Source of the DNA: Clostridiales bacterium DTU089
Lineage (GTDB): Bacteria; Bacillota; Clostridia; Oscillospirales; Acutalibacteraceae
Assembly: GCA_001513045.1 (NCBI GenBank)
Contig: LFSB01000018.1
Coordinates: 1-32,264 of the forward strand
Direction: 5' to 3'
DNA length: 32,264 nucleotides
The notes beneath the pieces are model-generated. The model saw nothing but the letters and a program-made list of their open reading frames with translations, was not told the DNA's origin and searched no databases. The translations under genes were made by a program, and so were the position numbers. Positions 7,177-16,625 of the stretch are shown in pieces. Numbering within the stretch: the first letter of the stretch is position 1; each line of letters opens with the position of its first letter.

Positions 7177-8952
7177 ATGCAAAACAACAAAAAAGAAACA
7201 CTTGAGAAAGCCGTCGTTCGTGAAAAGAAGCCGGCTTCCGAGGGGCGTTCCCATCACTCACGCTATGAAAAGATAAAGCTTCCGCAAAAAGCTCCGTCGA
7301 CCCCGGTAAAAATAGCATTTTTAGGAGGACTCAACGAGGTCGGCAAAAACATGACGCTGTACGAATATAACGGTGATATGTTCATTGTCGATTGCGGACT
7401 TGCCTTCCCGGACACGGAGATGTTCGGCGTGGACTTTGTTATCCCCGATTTCACCTATGTTGAAAGAAACAAGGACAAAATCAAGGGAATAATAATAACT
7501 CACGGACACGAGGACCATATCGGCGGACTCGCATATCTTCTGAAGGCTCTGAAAATTCCCGTATACGCCACAAGACTCACCGCCGGACTCATAGAAGGAA
7601 AGCTTGCAGAGCATAAGCTTGATGACGGCAGTGTGAAAATGAATGTGGTAAAGCCCGGGGACCATGTGAAATTCGGCGCATTTGATGTGGAGCTGATAAG
7701 AGTTAACCACTCCATACCCGATTCTGTCGCCTTTGCCATAAGAAGCCCCGCCGGCCTTATCATACAAACCGGAGATTTTAAAATCGACACCACTCCGATA
7801 GACGGCGGAATGATTGACCTTGCAAGATTCGCGGCTCTCGGCAACGAGGGTGTGCTTTGTATGCTGTCGGATTCCACAAATGCCGAGAATCCGGGATTTT
7901 CACAGAGTGAAAGCAAGGTCGGTGAGTCGTTTGAAAGCCTTTTCCAGAAGGCGGGAAACAAACGCCTTATAATTGCCACCTTTGCCTCGAATATTCATAG
8001 AGTGCAGCAGATAATCAACATCGCCGAAAAAACGGGACGCAAGGTTGTGCTTTCGGGCAGAAGCCTTGAGCATGTTGTGGAGGTCGGCTCTCAGCTCGGC
8101 TATCTCAATATTCCCGACGGCGTACTCATCGGAATTGACATGATAAAAAAATACACCGATGACAAGCTGGTCATAATAACCACCGGAAGTCAGGGCGAGC
8201 CTATGTCGGCGCTTTCCCGAATGGCTCTTTCCGAGCACCGCAAGGTTGAAATAACTCCCAACGATTATGTTATTATATCCGCAAAGCCGATACCCGGAAA
8301 CGAAAAAACAGTATACAGGGTTATAAATGAGCTGTTAAAGCTCGGGGCTGAGGTTATATACGAAAAGATGTATGAGGTTCATGTCTCCGGTCATGCCTGT
8401 CAGGAGGAGCTAAAACTCATGCTGGGGCTTGTCAAGCCGAAATTTTTCATACCCGTGCACGGCGAGCAGAAGCATCTGCGCCGTCACGCCTCACTTGCGG
8501 AGGGTATGGGAATACCCACGAAAAACATTGTTATATCCGATAACGGCTATGAGGTTTCAATCACCTCGGAATCAATAGCAGTCTCTGGAACTGTGCCGGC
8601 AGGCAAGGTGTTTGTTGACGGCTACGGTGTCGGCGATGTCGGAAGCGTTGTAATGCGCGACAGAAGGCATCTCGGTCAGGACGGACTTGTTATTGTCACG
8701 GCTGTAATAGACTCCGCTTCGGGCGAGTTTATTTCCGGGCCTGAGGTCGTTTCAAGGGGCTTTGTATATGTCCGTGAGGCAGAAAAGCTCATAAATGAAA
8801 TCAAGGAATGTGCCGCGGATGTTATGGATTCCTTCTCGGGAACCTCCGATGTCGGCGCTGTCAGGAACAAAATCAAGGACGATATTTCCAGACTTCTCTA
8901 TGAAAGAACAAAGAGAAGTCCCATGGTTCTCCCGCTGATAATAGAGGTGTAA
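7177..8952 (+). CDS. rnj: Ribonuclease J
   Basis: This 591-residue enzyme of the metallo-beta-lactamase/beta-CASP family acts in mRNA decay and rRNA maturation as an endonuclease and 5'-3' exonuclease. The zinc motif HGHEDH is at 109-114, followed by the beta-CASP region (GSQGEPMSAL) and the late histidine motif PVHGEQKH (H428). The C-terminal dimerization domain ends with PLIIEV. Residues 1-~45 form a charged, probably disordered extension before the conserved KIAFLGGLNEVGKN start of the fold. The ATG at 7177 is chosen because AAGGAG at 7165-7170 precedes it by 6 nt; an earlier in-frame ATG at 7084 has no such site. It leads a run of same-strand core genes. Confidence 0.95.
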   Translation: MQNNKKETLEKAVVREKKPASEGRSHHSRYEKIKLPQKAPSTPVKIAFLGGLNEVGKNMTLYEYNGDMFIVDCGLAFPDTEMFGVDFVIPDFTYVERNKDKIKGIIITHGHEDHIGGLAYLLKALKIPVYATRLTAGLIEGKLAEHKLDDGSVKMNVVKPGDHVKFGAFDVELIRVNHSIPDSVAFAIRSPAGLIIQTGDFKIDTTPIDGGMIDLARFAALGNEGVLCMLSDSTNAENPGFSQSESKVGESFESLFQKAGNKRLIIATFASNIHRVQQIINIAEKTGRKVVLSGRSLEHVVEVGSQLGYLNIPDGVLIGIDMIKKYTDDKLVIITTGSQGEPMSALSRMALSEHRKVEITPNDYVIISAKPIPGNEKTVYRVINELLKLGAEVIYEKMYEVHVSGHACQEELKLMLGLVKPKFFIPVHGEQKHLRRHASLAEGMGIPTKNIVISDNGYEVSITSESIAVSGTVPAGKVFVDGYGVGDVGSVVMRDRRHLGQDGLVIVTAVIDSASGEFISGPEVVSRGFVYVREAEKLINEIKECAADVMDSFSGTSDVGAVRNKIKDDISRLLYERTKRSPMVLPLIIEV

Positions 8953-9000
8953 GCAAGCGACATTAAGCATGGCTGATAACGTGTAAAGGAGGCAGACGGC

Positions 9001-10962
9001 ATGAAAATCAAAGAAGTGCTGCACAATCACTGTGTAGCGGTTTCGGCTCTTGCCGCTCTGCTTTTCGTATCTGTTTCGCTTCTGTTTTTCAATATCACGC
9101 TTGCGGCTGTTTCCTTCGCGGTGTTTGCGGGAATAACTATTTTCGCCCTGCTGAGATACCGGAATGTCTACGGGCATATTCAGCGGATAATAAAGTCGGT
9201 TGAATCGTCAATGGATTTTTCCGAGCGGGAGGCTGTGTTCAGTTTTCCGCTCCCGGTTCTTGCTGCGAATGCGGACGGCAGAATAGAGTGGTATAACGAC
9301 CTGTTTGAGCGCGCTCTCATAGGTGATTCAAGGCTTTCAAATCTTCAGATAGAACAGTTTACATCCGGAATAAAGCTTGATGAGCTTGCAATGTCGGGAG
9401 TTGCCGGAGTCACTTGTGCAGGACGCTCATACAGCGTATATATAAACAGAATTTTCTGTGACGGCGCACCTCTCTATCTTTTGTATTTCGCCGACGATAC
9501 GGCTCTCAAGGCCACTGCCGAGGAGTATGAAAAAAGCCGTCCTGTTGTCGCCGTGATGGCAATAGACAACATTGACGACATTTATCAGAACAACTCGGAC
9601 AGCGAATACACCTCAATTGTCGGAGGGATGGAAAGACTCATTGAGGAGTGGTGTGTGCATTACGGTGCGCTGATGCGTAAATACGCCGGCGGAAGATTCC
9701 TTATGATAACCGAGGAAAGGCATCTTCAGGACATGATTGCGGACAGGTTTTACATACTTGACCGCATAAGAGAGTATTCCTATAACGACAAACCCGTGGG
9801 TGCCACAATGTCAATAGGCGTGGGCAGAAGCGCACAGTTCCGGGAGCTTGAAAGCCTTGCGCGTCAGTCGCTCGACATGGCCTTCGGCAGAGGCGGGGAC
9901 CAGGCGGTAATTCACAACAAGGACGGCTTCGATTTTTACGGAGGAGTATCAAAGGGCGTTGAAAAACGCACAAAAGTAAAAAGCAGAATAGTTGCTTCTG
10001 CGATTTCCGAGCTTATATCGGGGAGCGGAAATGTGCTTATTATGGGGCATCGCTTTTCGGATCTTGATTCACTCGGTGCGTCGCTGGGAATGTATTGTCT
10101 TTGTCAGGCGTATTCAAAGCCTGTAAACATCGTCATAGATGAGAGCACTACGTTGGCTTCTCCTCTTATCGAAAGAGTTCGCAGCAGCGGCTTGAAGGAC
10201 CTGATAATTTCACCCGCTCAGGCAGCCGAAGCGGTTAACGCTGACACACTTCTTATAGTTACGGACACTCACCGTCCGGATTTCCTTGAAAGCAGACAGC
10301 TTTATGAATCGGTTAAATCGAAAATAGTTATAGACCATCACCGCAAAATGGCGGATTTTATAGGTGACGCTGTGCTGTTTCATCACGAGCCTTACGCGTC
10401 GTCTGCGTCGGAGATGGTTGCAGAGCTGCTTCAGTATGTGCCCGTCAAAATGAATTTGAGTCAGGTGGCGGCGGACGGCCTTCTTGCCGGAATTATGCTC
10501 GACACCAAGGATTTTGTTCTTCGTGCGGGAGTCAAAACCTTTGAGGCGGCGGCATATCTTCGCTCGAAAAATGCCGATACCGTGGCGGTGAAAAAGCTGT
10601 TTTCCGGAAGCATGGAGGAATACATGCTCAAAAACCGCATAGTTTCATCTGCCGAAAAGTACAGGGACTGTGCAATAGCCTCGCTTGACGGCGACATCGG
10701 CAACAGCCGTATCGCATGTGCCAAGGCGGCGGATGAGCTTCTTAACATCGAAGGCGTAAAGGCCTCGTTTGTTATATTTATGTCAGGGTCAACCGCTAAC
10801 ATTTCGGCGCGTTCTCTCGGCGGAATGAATGTGCAGATAATTATGGAGGCTCTCGGAGGCGGCGGACACCAGACTATGGCGGCGGCGCAGCTGAAGGATA
10901 CCTCGTCTGAGAGGGCAAAGGATATGCTTGTAAACGCAATAAACGAAAAAATTTATTTCTGA
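9001..10962 (+). CDS. gdpP: Cyclic di-AMP phosphodiesterase GdpP
   Basis: This is a 653-residue membrane-anchored DHH-family phosphodiesterase that hydrolyses c-di-AMP. In order: two N-terminal membrane segments (about 11-28 and 31-50), a PAS-like domain (~75-170), a degenerate GGDEF domain in which the signature is replaced by YAGGRF (228-233), the DHH domain with [11 protein letters not shown] (H350, D354, D356) and DHH at 445-447, and DHHA1 with [12 protein letters not shown] (H623). This is the full GdpP/YybT architecture at normal length. AAAGGAGG at 8985-8992 sets the start. The gene is followed at 16 nt by rplI and then dnaB, the conserved Firmicutes order. It likely sets c-di-AMP levels for cell-wall and osmotic homeostasis. 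Confidence 0.96.
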   Translation: MKIKEVLHNHCVAVSALAALLFVSVSLLFFNITLAAVSFAVFAGITIFALLRYRNVYGHIQRIIKSVESSMDFSEREAVFSFPLPVLAANADGRIEWYNDLFERALIGDSRLSNLQIEQFTSGIKLDELAMSGVAGVTCAGRSYSVYINRIFCDGAPLYLLYFADDTALKATAEEYEKSRPVVAVMAIDNIDDIYQNNSDSEYTSIVGGMERLIEEWCVHYGALMRKYAGGRFLMITEERHLQDMIADRFYILDRIREYSYNDKPVGATMSIGVGRSAQFRELESLARQSLDMAFGRGGDQAVIHNKDGFDFYGGVSKGVEKRTKVKSRIVASAISELISGSGNVLIMGHRFSDLDSLGASLGMYCLCQAYSKPVNIVIDESTTLASPLIERVRSSGLKDLIISPAQAAEAVNADTLLIVTDTHRPDFLESRQLYESVKSKIVIDHHRKMADFIGDAVLFHHEPYASSASEMVAELLQYVPVKMNLSQVAADGLLAGIMLDTKDFVLRAGVKTFEAAAYLRSKNADTVAVKKLFSGSMEEYMLKNRIVSSAEKYRDCAIASLDGDIGNSRIACAKAADELLNIEGVKASFVIFMSGSTANISARSLGGMNVQIIMEALGGGGHQTMAAAQLKDTSSERAKDMLVNAINEKIYF

Positions 10963-10978
10963 ACCGGAGGTACATATA

Positions 10979-11419
10979 ATGGAAGTATTACTAAAAGCGG
11001 ATGTAAAGGGTCTCGGTAAGGCGGGGGAAAAGGTTAATGTTTCGGACGGATACGCAAGAAACTTTCTTTTTCCGCGTAATCTTGCCGCACAGATGAATGC
11101 CCAGCTTGTTACGGAGCTGAAAAACCGCGAAAGTGCCGCGGCACACAAGGCGGCAGAGGAGCTTCGCGCAGCGCAGGAGGCGGCAGCCAAGCTTGACGGA
11201 AAAACACTCAAGCTCGCAGCAAAGGCGGGGCAGAACGGAAAGCTTTTCGGCTCTGTTACATCAAAGGAAATAGCCGAGGGTATAAGCGCATCCTTCGGAG
11301 TGGCGGTGGATAAGCGCAAGATATCCTCGGAGGATATAAAAAATTTCGGAACTTACGAGGCTCAGGTCAAGCTGCACGCACAGGTGACGGCGAAAATTTT
11401 CGTTATGGTCGGTGAATAA
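10979..11419 (+). CDS. rplI: 50S ribosomal protein L9
   Basis: This 146-residue protein has the two-lobed L9 layout. The N-terminal rRNA-binding domain is [17 protein letters not shown], followed by the L9 signature [13 protein letters not shown] (res ~23-35). A long Ala/Glu-rich connecting helix (about 48-75) leads to the C-terminal domain ([14 protein letters not shown]). Length is normal for the family. A GGAGG site at 10966-10970 lies 8 nt before the ATG. It sits between gdpP and dnaB, as in Bacillus, and its stop overlaps the ribosome-binding site of dnaB. Confidence 0.97.
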   Translation: MEVLLKADVKGLGKAGEKVNVSDGYARNFLFPRNLAAQMNAQLVTELKNRESAAAHKAAEELRAAQEAAAKLDGKTLKLAAKAGQNGKLFGSVTSKEIAEGISASFGVAVDKRKISSEDIKNFGTYEAQVKLHAQVTAKIFVMVGE

Positions 11420-11423
11420 CGCT

Positions 11424-12815
11424 ATGGAGCAAAAAATCATCAGTGAAAATATTGATTCATTGAATCTGCCGTTCAGCATGGAAGCCGAACAGGCGGTTCT
11501 CGGCGCCGTGCTTATGGACCCGGCGTGTATGCCTCAGGTGCTTACACTTTTAAAGCCGGAGCATTTTTATCTGCCGCAGCATAAAGATATATTCAAAACT
11601 ATGGTCAATCTTGATGCGGTGGGCTCGAAAATCGATGTGCTTATAGTGCTCGAACAGCTGAAAAGCGACAACGTGTTTGACGATGCCGGCGGAAAAAACT
11701 ATCTGTTCCAGCTTGCACAGTCCGTGCCGTCCACGGCAAATGTTGAGGCGTATGCGAAAATAGTACGCGAGAAGTTTTATGTCCGGACCCTCATAGGGGT
11801 ATCCCGCGAAATAATCGAATCGGCAACAGGCGGCGACGAAAGCGCCGACGCACTGCTTGATGCGGCGGAGCAGAAGATATACAGCATTCGTCAGGGACGA
11901 GTCTCGTCAGGCCCTCAAAGAATAGGGGACGTAATTTTCAATGACGTTTATGACAGGCTCAACAAGCTTACCTCGCCCGATAAGGACCTTTATAAAGGAA
12001 TACCTACCGGACTTTCCGATCTTGACAGAGTAATTTCGGGGCTTAACCGCTCGGATTTGATTATTCTCGGAGCACGTCCCGCAATGGGAAAAACAAGCCT
12101 TGCGCTCAACATAGCACGCAACGTAGCACTGCTTGCAAAAAAGAAGGTTCTTTTCTTTTCTTTGGAAATGTCAAACGAGCAGCTTGCACAGAGAGTCCTT
12201 TCAACCGAAGCGAGAGTAAAAAGTGAGAAAATGCGCTCCGGCGACCTCAACGACGATGATTGGGTTCGTATCGGTGAGGCGGCGGCGCTTCTTATGAAAT
12301 GTGAGCTTTATTTTGATGACACCTCAAATATAACCGTTCCCGAAATGAAGGCTCGCGTCCGCAGACTCAAGGATGTTGACTGTGTAATTGTTGACTATCT
12401 TCAGCTTATGCAGTCCGCGAAGAAAACCGAAAACCGCGTGCAGGAGGTTTCCGAAATAACCAGAAGTCTCAAGCTTATGGCTAAGGATTTGCAGATTCCG
12501 GTCATAACCTGTGCACAGCTTGCGCGAGGTCCCGAAACGAAGACGAGCACCGGTCAGGGCGTGGCTACACGTAAACCTGTGCTTTCGGATTTGCGTGAAT
12601 CCGGTTCAATTGAGCAGGATGCCGATATAGTGCTTATGCTTTACAGAGAGGCATACGGCAAGGAGGGCAGCTCGGACGCGGCGGAGTACGATTTCAACAA
12701 GGCGGAGCTGGGCGTTGCGAAGAACAGACACGGACCGACGGATAACGTAGAGCTTGCCTGGAGTCCGGAATTTACTCTTTTCTCTACAAAGGAGAAGTAC
12801 CTCGATGAGGAATGA
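11424..12815 (+). CDS. dnaB: Replicative DNA helicase DnaB (DnaC in Bacillus naming)
   Basis: This 463-residue hexameric 5'-3' helicase opens the replication fork. The N-terminal domain starts at the typical LPFSMEAEQAVLGAVLMDP. The RecA-like C-terminal domain has Walker A GARPAMGKTS (216-225), Walker B VDCVIVDYLQLM, and RESGSIEQDADIV near the end, the conserved arginine/sensor region. No intein is present. A GTG at 11412 is in frame, but the ATG at 11424 is preferred: GGTGA at 11411-11415 lies 8 nt upstream and doubles as the end of rplI. The gene overlaps the tilS start by 11 nt. Confidence 0.97.
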   Translation: MEQKIISENIDSLNLPFSMEAEQAVLGAVLMDPACMPQVLTLLKPEHFYLPQHKDIFKTMVNLDAVGSKIDVLIVLEQLKSDNVFDDAGGKNYLFQLAQSVPSTANVEAYAKIVREKFYVRTLIGVSREIIESATGGDESADALLDAAEQKIYSIRQGRVSSGPQRIGDVIFNDVYDRLNKLTSPDKDLYKGIPTGLSDLDRVISGLNRSDLIILGARPAMGKTSLALNIARNVALLAKKKVLFFSLEMSNEQLAQRVLSTEARVKSEKMRSGDLNDDDWVRIGEAAALLMKCELYFDDTSNITVPEMKARVRRLKDVDCVIVDYLQLMQSAKKTENRVQEVSEITRSLKLMAKDLQIPVITCAQLARGPETKTSTGQGVATRKPVLSDLRESGSIEQDADIVLMLYREAYGKEGSSDAAEYDFNKAELGVAKNRHGPTDNVELAWSPEFTLFSTKEKYLDEE

Positions 12816-14169
12816 ACCGCTTGACACAATCCGGAAATATTCCATGATTTCTGCCGGTGACCGTGTAATTGTCGGTCTTTCCGGCGGAGCTGATTCTGTC
12901 ACGCTGCTGCATTATCTCAACTCCTGCAGGGAGGCTCTCGGTGCGGAAATACGTGCTGCACATGTAAATCACATGATACGCGGTGATGAGGCCGACCGTG
13001 ATGAAGAATTTGTAAGACAGCTGTGCAGGCGTGAGAATATACATCTTGATGTTCTGCGCTTTGACGTTCCGGCTACGGCAAGGAGCACCGGAGAGGGTCT
13101 TGAGGAATGCGGAAGACGGATAAGATATGATTTTTTCAACACGCTTTCCGGCGGAAAAGCAAGGATTGCCACGGCGCACAACCTGAACGACTCGATGGAA
13201 ACCTTTATAATGAACCTTTGCCGCGGAGCCTCCTTGAAGGGGCTTTGCGGAATCCCTCCGGTGAGAGGGAATATTATAAGACCGCTTATTTTTACCTCGC
13301 GCACGGAAATTGAGGAGTACTGTAAGGAAAATGCCCTTGAATATGTGACCGACAGCACAAACTCCGACTGTGAGTACACCAGAAACAAAATCCGGTGTGA
13401 GCTGCTGCCTGTTATGTTTGAAATAAACCCGTCGCTTTCCTCTGCATTTCTTCGTTGCACGGAAAATCTCAGCGAGGATGAGGCTTATCTTTCACAGTGC
13501 GCCGCAAAGCTTGCGGATGAGGCTTACTGCGGTGATAACCGTTACAATTCAGTGCTTATAGCCGCGGCTCCGGAGCCGCTGAAAAAACGTGCTGTTGTTG
13601 TCGCATTCGCAAGGGCATTTGACGGCAAAATCCCCGAAAACAGGCACATTAATACTATTTGCTCTATGCTTTCCGAGGGCGGAAAGGCGGAAATTTACGG
13701 CAATTGTTTTGCGCTTGTGCATGGAGGAGTGCTTGAATTTGCCCATGCTGAAGCATCTGCGGAATATTGGGAAATTCCGATTAAATCCGACTTTGCCGAT
13801 TGTGCGTATCCCTACGGTACGCTTCATTTCAGGAAGATTTACAAAAAGGATATAAATAATTTTAAAAATATTAACAATGACGTATTGGATAATTTGATTG
13901 ATTGTGATAAAATCAATGTCACTCCGCTTCTCAGGTGCAGAAAAGAGGGGGACTCCTTCAGGAGCGGAAAAAGGCATATTACAAAGAAGTTGAAAAACCT
14001 TTACAACGAAGCGCATATACCGCTTGCTCAGAGGAACCGTATTCCCTTGATTTCCGACGGCGATGAGATAGTTTGGATAAAAGGCTTCGGGGTTTCGGAA
14101 AAATATGCCGCGTCATCAAAAAGTGAAAGCTGTATACAAATAATTGCGGAGGACAAAAATAATGCTTAA
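12805..14169 (+). CDS. tilS: tRNA(Ile)-lysidine synthase
   Basis: This 454-residue enzyme uses ATP to convert C34 of the CAU-anticodon tRNA(Ile) to lysidine, switching it from AUG to AUA decoding. The N-type PP-loop is SGGADS (26-31), followed by HVNHMIRGDEADRDE and the ATAHNLNDSMETFIMNLCRG stretch of the catalytic domain. A C-terminal TilS_C domain is seen in RCRKEGDSFRSGKRHITKKLK. AAAGGAG at 12788-12794 sets the start, which overlaps dnaB by 11 nt; the 3' end overlaps hpt by 8 nt. Such overlaps suggest translational coupling through dnaB-tilS-hpt. Confidence 0.96.
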   Translation: MRNEPLDTIRKYSMISAGDRVIVGLSGGADSVTLLHYLNSCREALGAEIRAAHVNHMIRGDEADRDEEFVRQLCRRENIHLDVLRFDVPATARSTGEGLEECGRRIRYDFFNTLSGGKARIATAHNLNDSMETFIMNLCRGASLKGLCGIPPVRGNIIRPLIFTSRTEIEEYCKENALEYVTDSTNSDCEYTRNKIRCELLPVMFEINPSLSSAFLRCTENLSEDEAYLSQCAAKLADEAYCGDNRYNSVLIAAAPEPLKKRAVVVAFARAFDGKIPENRHINTICSMLSEGGKAEIYGNCFALVHGGVLEFAHAEASAEYWEIPIKSDFADCAYPYGTLHFRKIYKKDINNFKNINNDVLDNLIDCDKINVTPLLRCRKEGDSFRSGKRHITKKLKNLYNEAHIPLAQRNRIPLISDGDEIVWIKGFGVSEKYAASSKSESCIQIIAEDKNNA

Positions 14170-14701
14170 CGATATCAAGGAAGTTTTAATATCAGAGGAA
14201 GAGCTTAATACACTTGTATCATCTCTCGGAGAGCGCATAACAAAGGACTATGAGGGGAAAAATCTGTTAATGATAAGCATACTCAAGGGCTCTGTTGTGT
14301 TTATGGCAGATCTCATGCGTTCGATAAAAATTCCCTGCAAAATAGATTTCATGTCTGTTTCAAGCTACGGCTCAGGCGTAAAAACCTCCGGAGTGGTAAA
14401 GATAATAAAGGATCTCGACACAAACATAGAAGGAGCCGACCTGCTCATTGTAGAGGATATACTTGACAGCGGAAAAACTCTTTCCTATCTCAAGGAGCTT
14501 CTTATGGCGCGAAATCCAAAAAGTCTTAAAATCTGCACGCTTCTCGACAAGCCGGAGAGGCGGCAGGTTGACCTGTCGGCAGATTATATTGGCAGAGCGG
14601 TTCCCGATGAATTTGTGGTCGGATACGGCTTGGATTATGACGAAAAATACCGCAATCTTCCCTTCGTGGGCATATTAAAAGAAGAAGTCTACAGCAATTG
14701 A
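14162..14701 (+). CDS. hpt: Hypoxanthine phosphoribosyltransferase
   Basis: This 179-residue purine-salvage enzyme makes IMP or GMP from hypoxanthine or guanine and PRPP. The PRPP-binding loop is LLIVEDILDSGKTL (94-107). The flexible-loop residues SYG (68-70) and the C-terminal FVVGYGLDYDEKYRNLPFVG segment are typical of the family. GGAGG at 14148-14152 lies 9 nt before the ATG, inside tilS. The tilS-hpt-ftsH order is widely conserved in Firmicutes. ftsH follows almost directly. Confidence 0.96.
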   Translation: MLNDIKEVLISEEELNTLVSSLGERITKDYEGKNLLMISILKGSVVFMADLMRSIKIPCKIDFMSVSSYGSGVKTSGVVKIIKDLDTNIEGADLLIVEDILDSGKTLSYLKELLMARNPKSLKICTLLDKPERRQVDLSADYIGRAVPDEFVVGYGLDYDEKYRNLPFVGILKEEVYSN

Positions 14702-14702
14702 C

Positions 14703-14710
14703 AGGAGTGA
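14703..14710 (+). promoter_or_regulatory. Ribosome-binding site that points to a non-ATG start for ftsH
   Basis: AGGAGTGA begins 2 nt after the hpt stop and closely matches AGGAGGTGA. Its AGGAG core ends 6 nt before an in-frame ATC (14714) and 9 nt before an in-frame ATA (14717). No ATG, GTG or TTG in the ftsH frame lies within reach; the next in-frame ATG is more than 110 nt away at 14822. Confidence 0.7.
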
Positions 14711-14716
14711 TATATC

Positions 14717-16567
14717 ATATTTAAAGACGGACGATGGAGAGCTATAATCCCGTATATACTTATTCCGGTATGCCTTATAGCGCTTTTATCTGTTTATTCA
14801 ACAACAGAAAAGCGCGATAAGATGGAGTATTACCAGATAATAGAACTCTTCGAAAAAGAGCAAATTGCACAATACAAGCTCAATCTCAGCAGCGGTGTTC
14901 TCAACTACACGCTCAAGGACGGAACGGTCAGCAAATATACCGTACCCAATGTCGGGATGTTTGTTGAGGATATTCATGATGATGTGCTTGCATACAATGA
15001 GGCGAATGCCGAAACGCCGATAAAATACGATTATGACCCCGGCTCCTCGTCCTCGTGGTGGGTGAGTCTGATTCCCACTGCGCTGCTTATTGTTGTCATG
15101 GCGGTAATCATGGTGCTTATGATTCGCAAGATGAATCAGTCCATGAACGCGGAGAACAACCGTGCAATGAGCTTCGGAAAGGCGCGTGTAAAGCAGGGCG
15201 CGGATGAAAAGCGAAAGACTACCTTTGCGGATGTTGCCGGTGCCGACGAGGAAAAGGAAGAGCTTTCGGAAATAGTCGAATTCCTCAGAAATCCGTCCCA
15301 GTTTAATGAGCTTGGCGCGAGAATACCCAAGGGCGTTCTGCTTGTAGGACCTCCCGGTACGGGTAAAACTCTTCTTGCAAGAGCAGTCGCAGGTGAGGCG
15401 GGTGTGCCTTTCTTTTCGATATCCGGCTCTGATTTTGTTGAGATGTATGTCGGTGTGGGCGCGTCCAGAGTGCGCGACCTTTTTGACCAGGCAAAGAAAA
15501 ATGCTCCGGCTATAATATTTATTGATGAAATTGATGCTGTCGGTCGTCATCGCGGCGCCGGAATGGGCGGAGGACACGACGAAAGAGAGCAGACTCTTAA
15601 CCAGTTGCTCGTTGAAATGGACGGCTTCGGAGCAAATGAGGGAGTAATCATCATAGCTGCCACCAACCGCCCCGACATTCTTGACCCGGCGCTTCTCAGA
15701 CCCGGACGCTTCGACCGTCAGATTACTGTCGGATATCCGGATGTCAAGGGCAGGGAGGAAATACTCAAGGTTCACGCCAGAAGCAAACCGCTTGCACCTG
15801 ATGTTGAGTTGAAAAAGATAGCGCAGTCAACCGTTGGCTTTACGGGTGCAGACCTTGAAAATCTTCTGAACGAGGCGGCGCTGCTTGCGGCAAGACGCGG
15901 CAAGAAAGCGCTTACAATGGATGAAATAGACGAAGCAACCATAAAGGTCATCGTCGGAACCGAAAAGAAATCCCACAAGCGCTCCGATGAGGATAAAAAA
16001 ATCACCGCCTACCATGAGGCGGGGCACGCAGTGGCAACTTATTTCCTTGAAGGGCAGGATCCGGTACAGCAGGTTTCTATTATTCCCAGAGGCATGGCTG
16101 CGGGCTTTACGCTTTCACGACCCGAAAACGACCAGATGCACATGTCGCGTTCAAGGATGCTTGACGATATTGTTGTGCTCCTCGGCGGAAGAGTTGCCGA
16201 ATCCATCACAATAGGCGATATCTGCACAGGTGCGTCAAATGACATAGAGAGGGCAACGGGCATGGCGCGCGATATGGTTACGAAGTACGGCATGAGCGAA
16301 ACGCTCGGTCCGATAGCTTTCGGCTCATCAAACGATGAGGTGTTCCTCGGTAAGGATTACAATCACATGCGCAATTATTCCGAGAGTGTTGCCGCGGAGA
16401 TAGACAACGAGGTTGAGAAGATAATTTCCACCTCATACGGCCGTTGCGAGAAGATACTCAAGGAGCATATCGACAAGCTTCAGCTGCTTGCGAAGCACCT
16501 TATGGAGTTTGAAAAAATAGACGGTGCCGAATTCAAGCGTTTAATGACTGCACAGGCGGCGGAGTAA
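14717..16567 (+). CDS. ftsH: ATP-dependent zinc metalloprotease FtsH, probable ATA start
   Basis: This membrane AAA+ protease has 616 residues if begun at the ATA at 14717. The region before the first in-frame ATG (14822) encodes a basic segment and a hydrophobic helix (about [20 protein letters not shown], nt 14741-14800), which is the first FtsH membrane segment. The second is at nt ~15058-15126. Then come Walker A GPPGTGKT (211-218), Walker B IFIDEID (D270), the second region of homology [18 protein letters not shown], and the zinc site HEAGH (433-437). Starting at 14822 would remove the first membrane helix, so that start is rejected. Either ATA/ATC initiates or a base has changed from ATG. 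It ends the core block at a strong terminator. Confidence 0.9.
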   Translation: MFKDGRWRAIIPYILIPVCLIALLSVYSTTEKRDKMEYYQIIELFEKEQIAQYKLNLSSGVLNYTLKDGTVSKYTVPNVGMFVEDIHDDVLAYNEANAETPIKYDYDPGSSSSWWVSLIPTALLIVVMAVIMVLMIRKMNQSMNAENNRAMSFGKARVKQGADEKRKTTFADVAGADEEKEELSEIVEFLRNPSQFNELGARIPKGVLLVGPPGTGKTLLARAVAGEAGVPFFSISGSDFVEMYVGVGASRVRDLFDQAKKNAPAIIFIDEIDAVGRHRGAGMGGGHDEREQTLNQLLVEMDGFGANEGVIIIAATNRPDILDPALLRPGRFDRQITVGYPDVKGREEILKVHARSKPLAPDVELKKIAQSTVGFTGADLENLLNEAALLAARRGKKALTMDEIDEATIKVIVGTEKKSHKRSDEDKKITAYHEAGHAVATYFLEGQDPVQQVSIIPRGMAAGFTLSRPENDQMHMSRSRMLDDIVVLLGGRVAESITIGDICTGASNDIERATGMARDMVTKYGMSETLGPIAFGSSNDEVFLGKDYNHMRNYSESVAAEIDNEVEKIISTSYGRCEKILKEHIDKLQLLAKHLMEFEKIDGAEFKRLMTAQAAE

Positions 16568-16577
16568 ACTAATAAGA

Positions 16578-16610
16578 AGCACCCGGTTCATACGAATCGG
16601 GTGCTTTTTT
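16578..16610 (+). terminator. Intrinsic terminator after ftsH
   Basis: A 12-bp stem (16578-16589 with 16594-16605, one G-T wobble) closes on the tetraloop ATAC and is followed by a run of Ts. It ends 15 nt before the stop of the convergent lipoprotein gene and marks the end of the plus-strand core block. Confidence 0.9.
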
Positions 16611-16625
16611 GCTGTGATGTGACAA

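Noticed and set aside
14798-15775. A 325-residue open frame on the minus strand
   Set aside because: It lies wholly antisense to the conserved ftsH gene, has no ribosome site or recognisable motif, and is a codon-use shadow.
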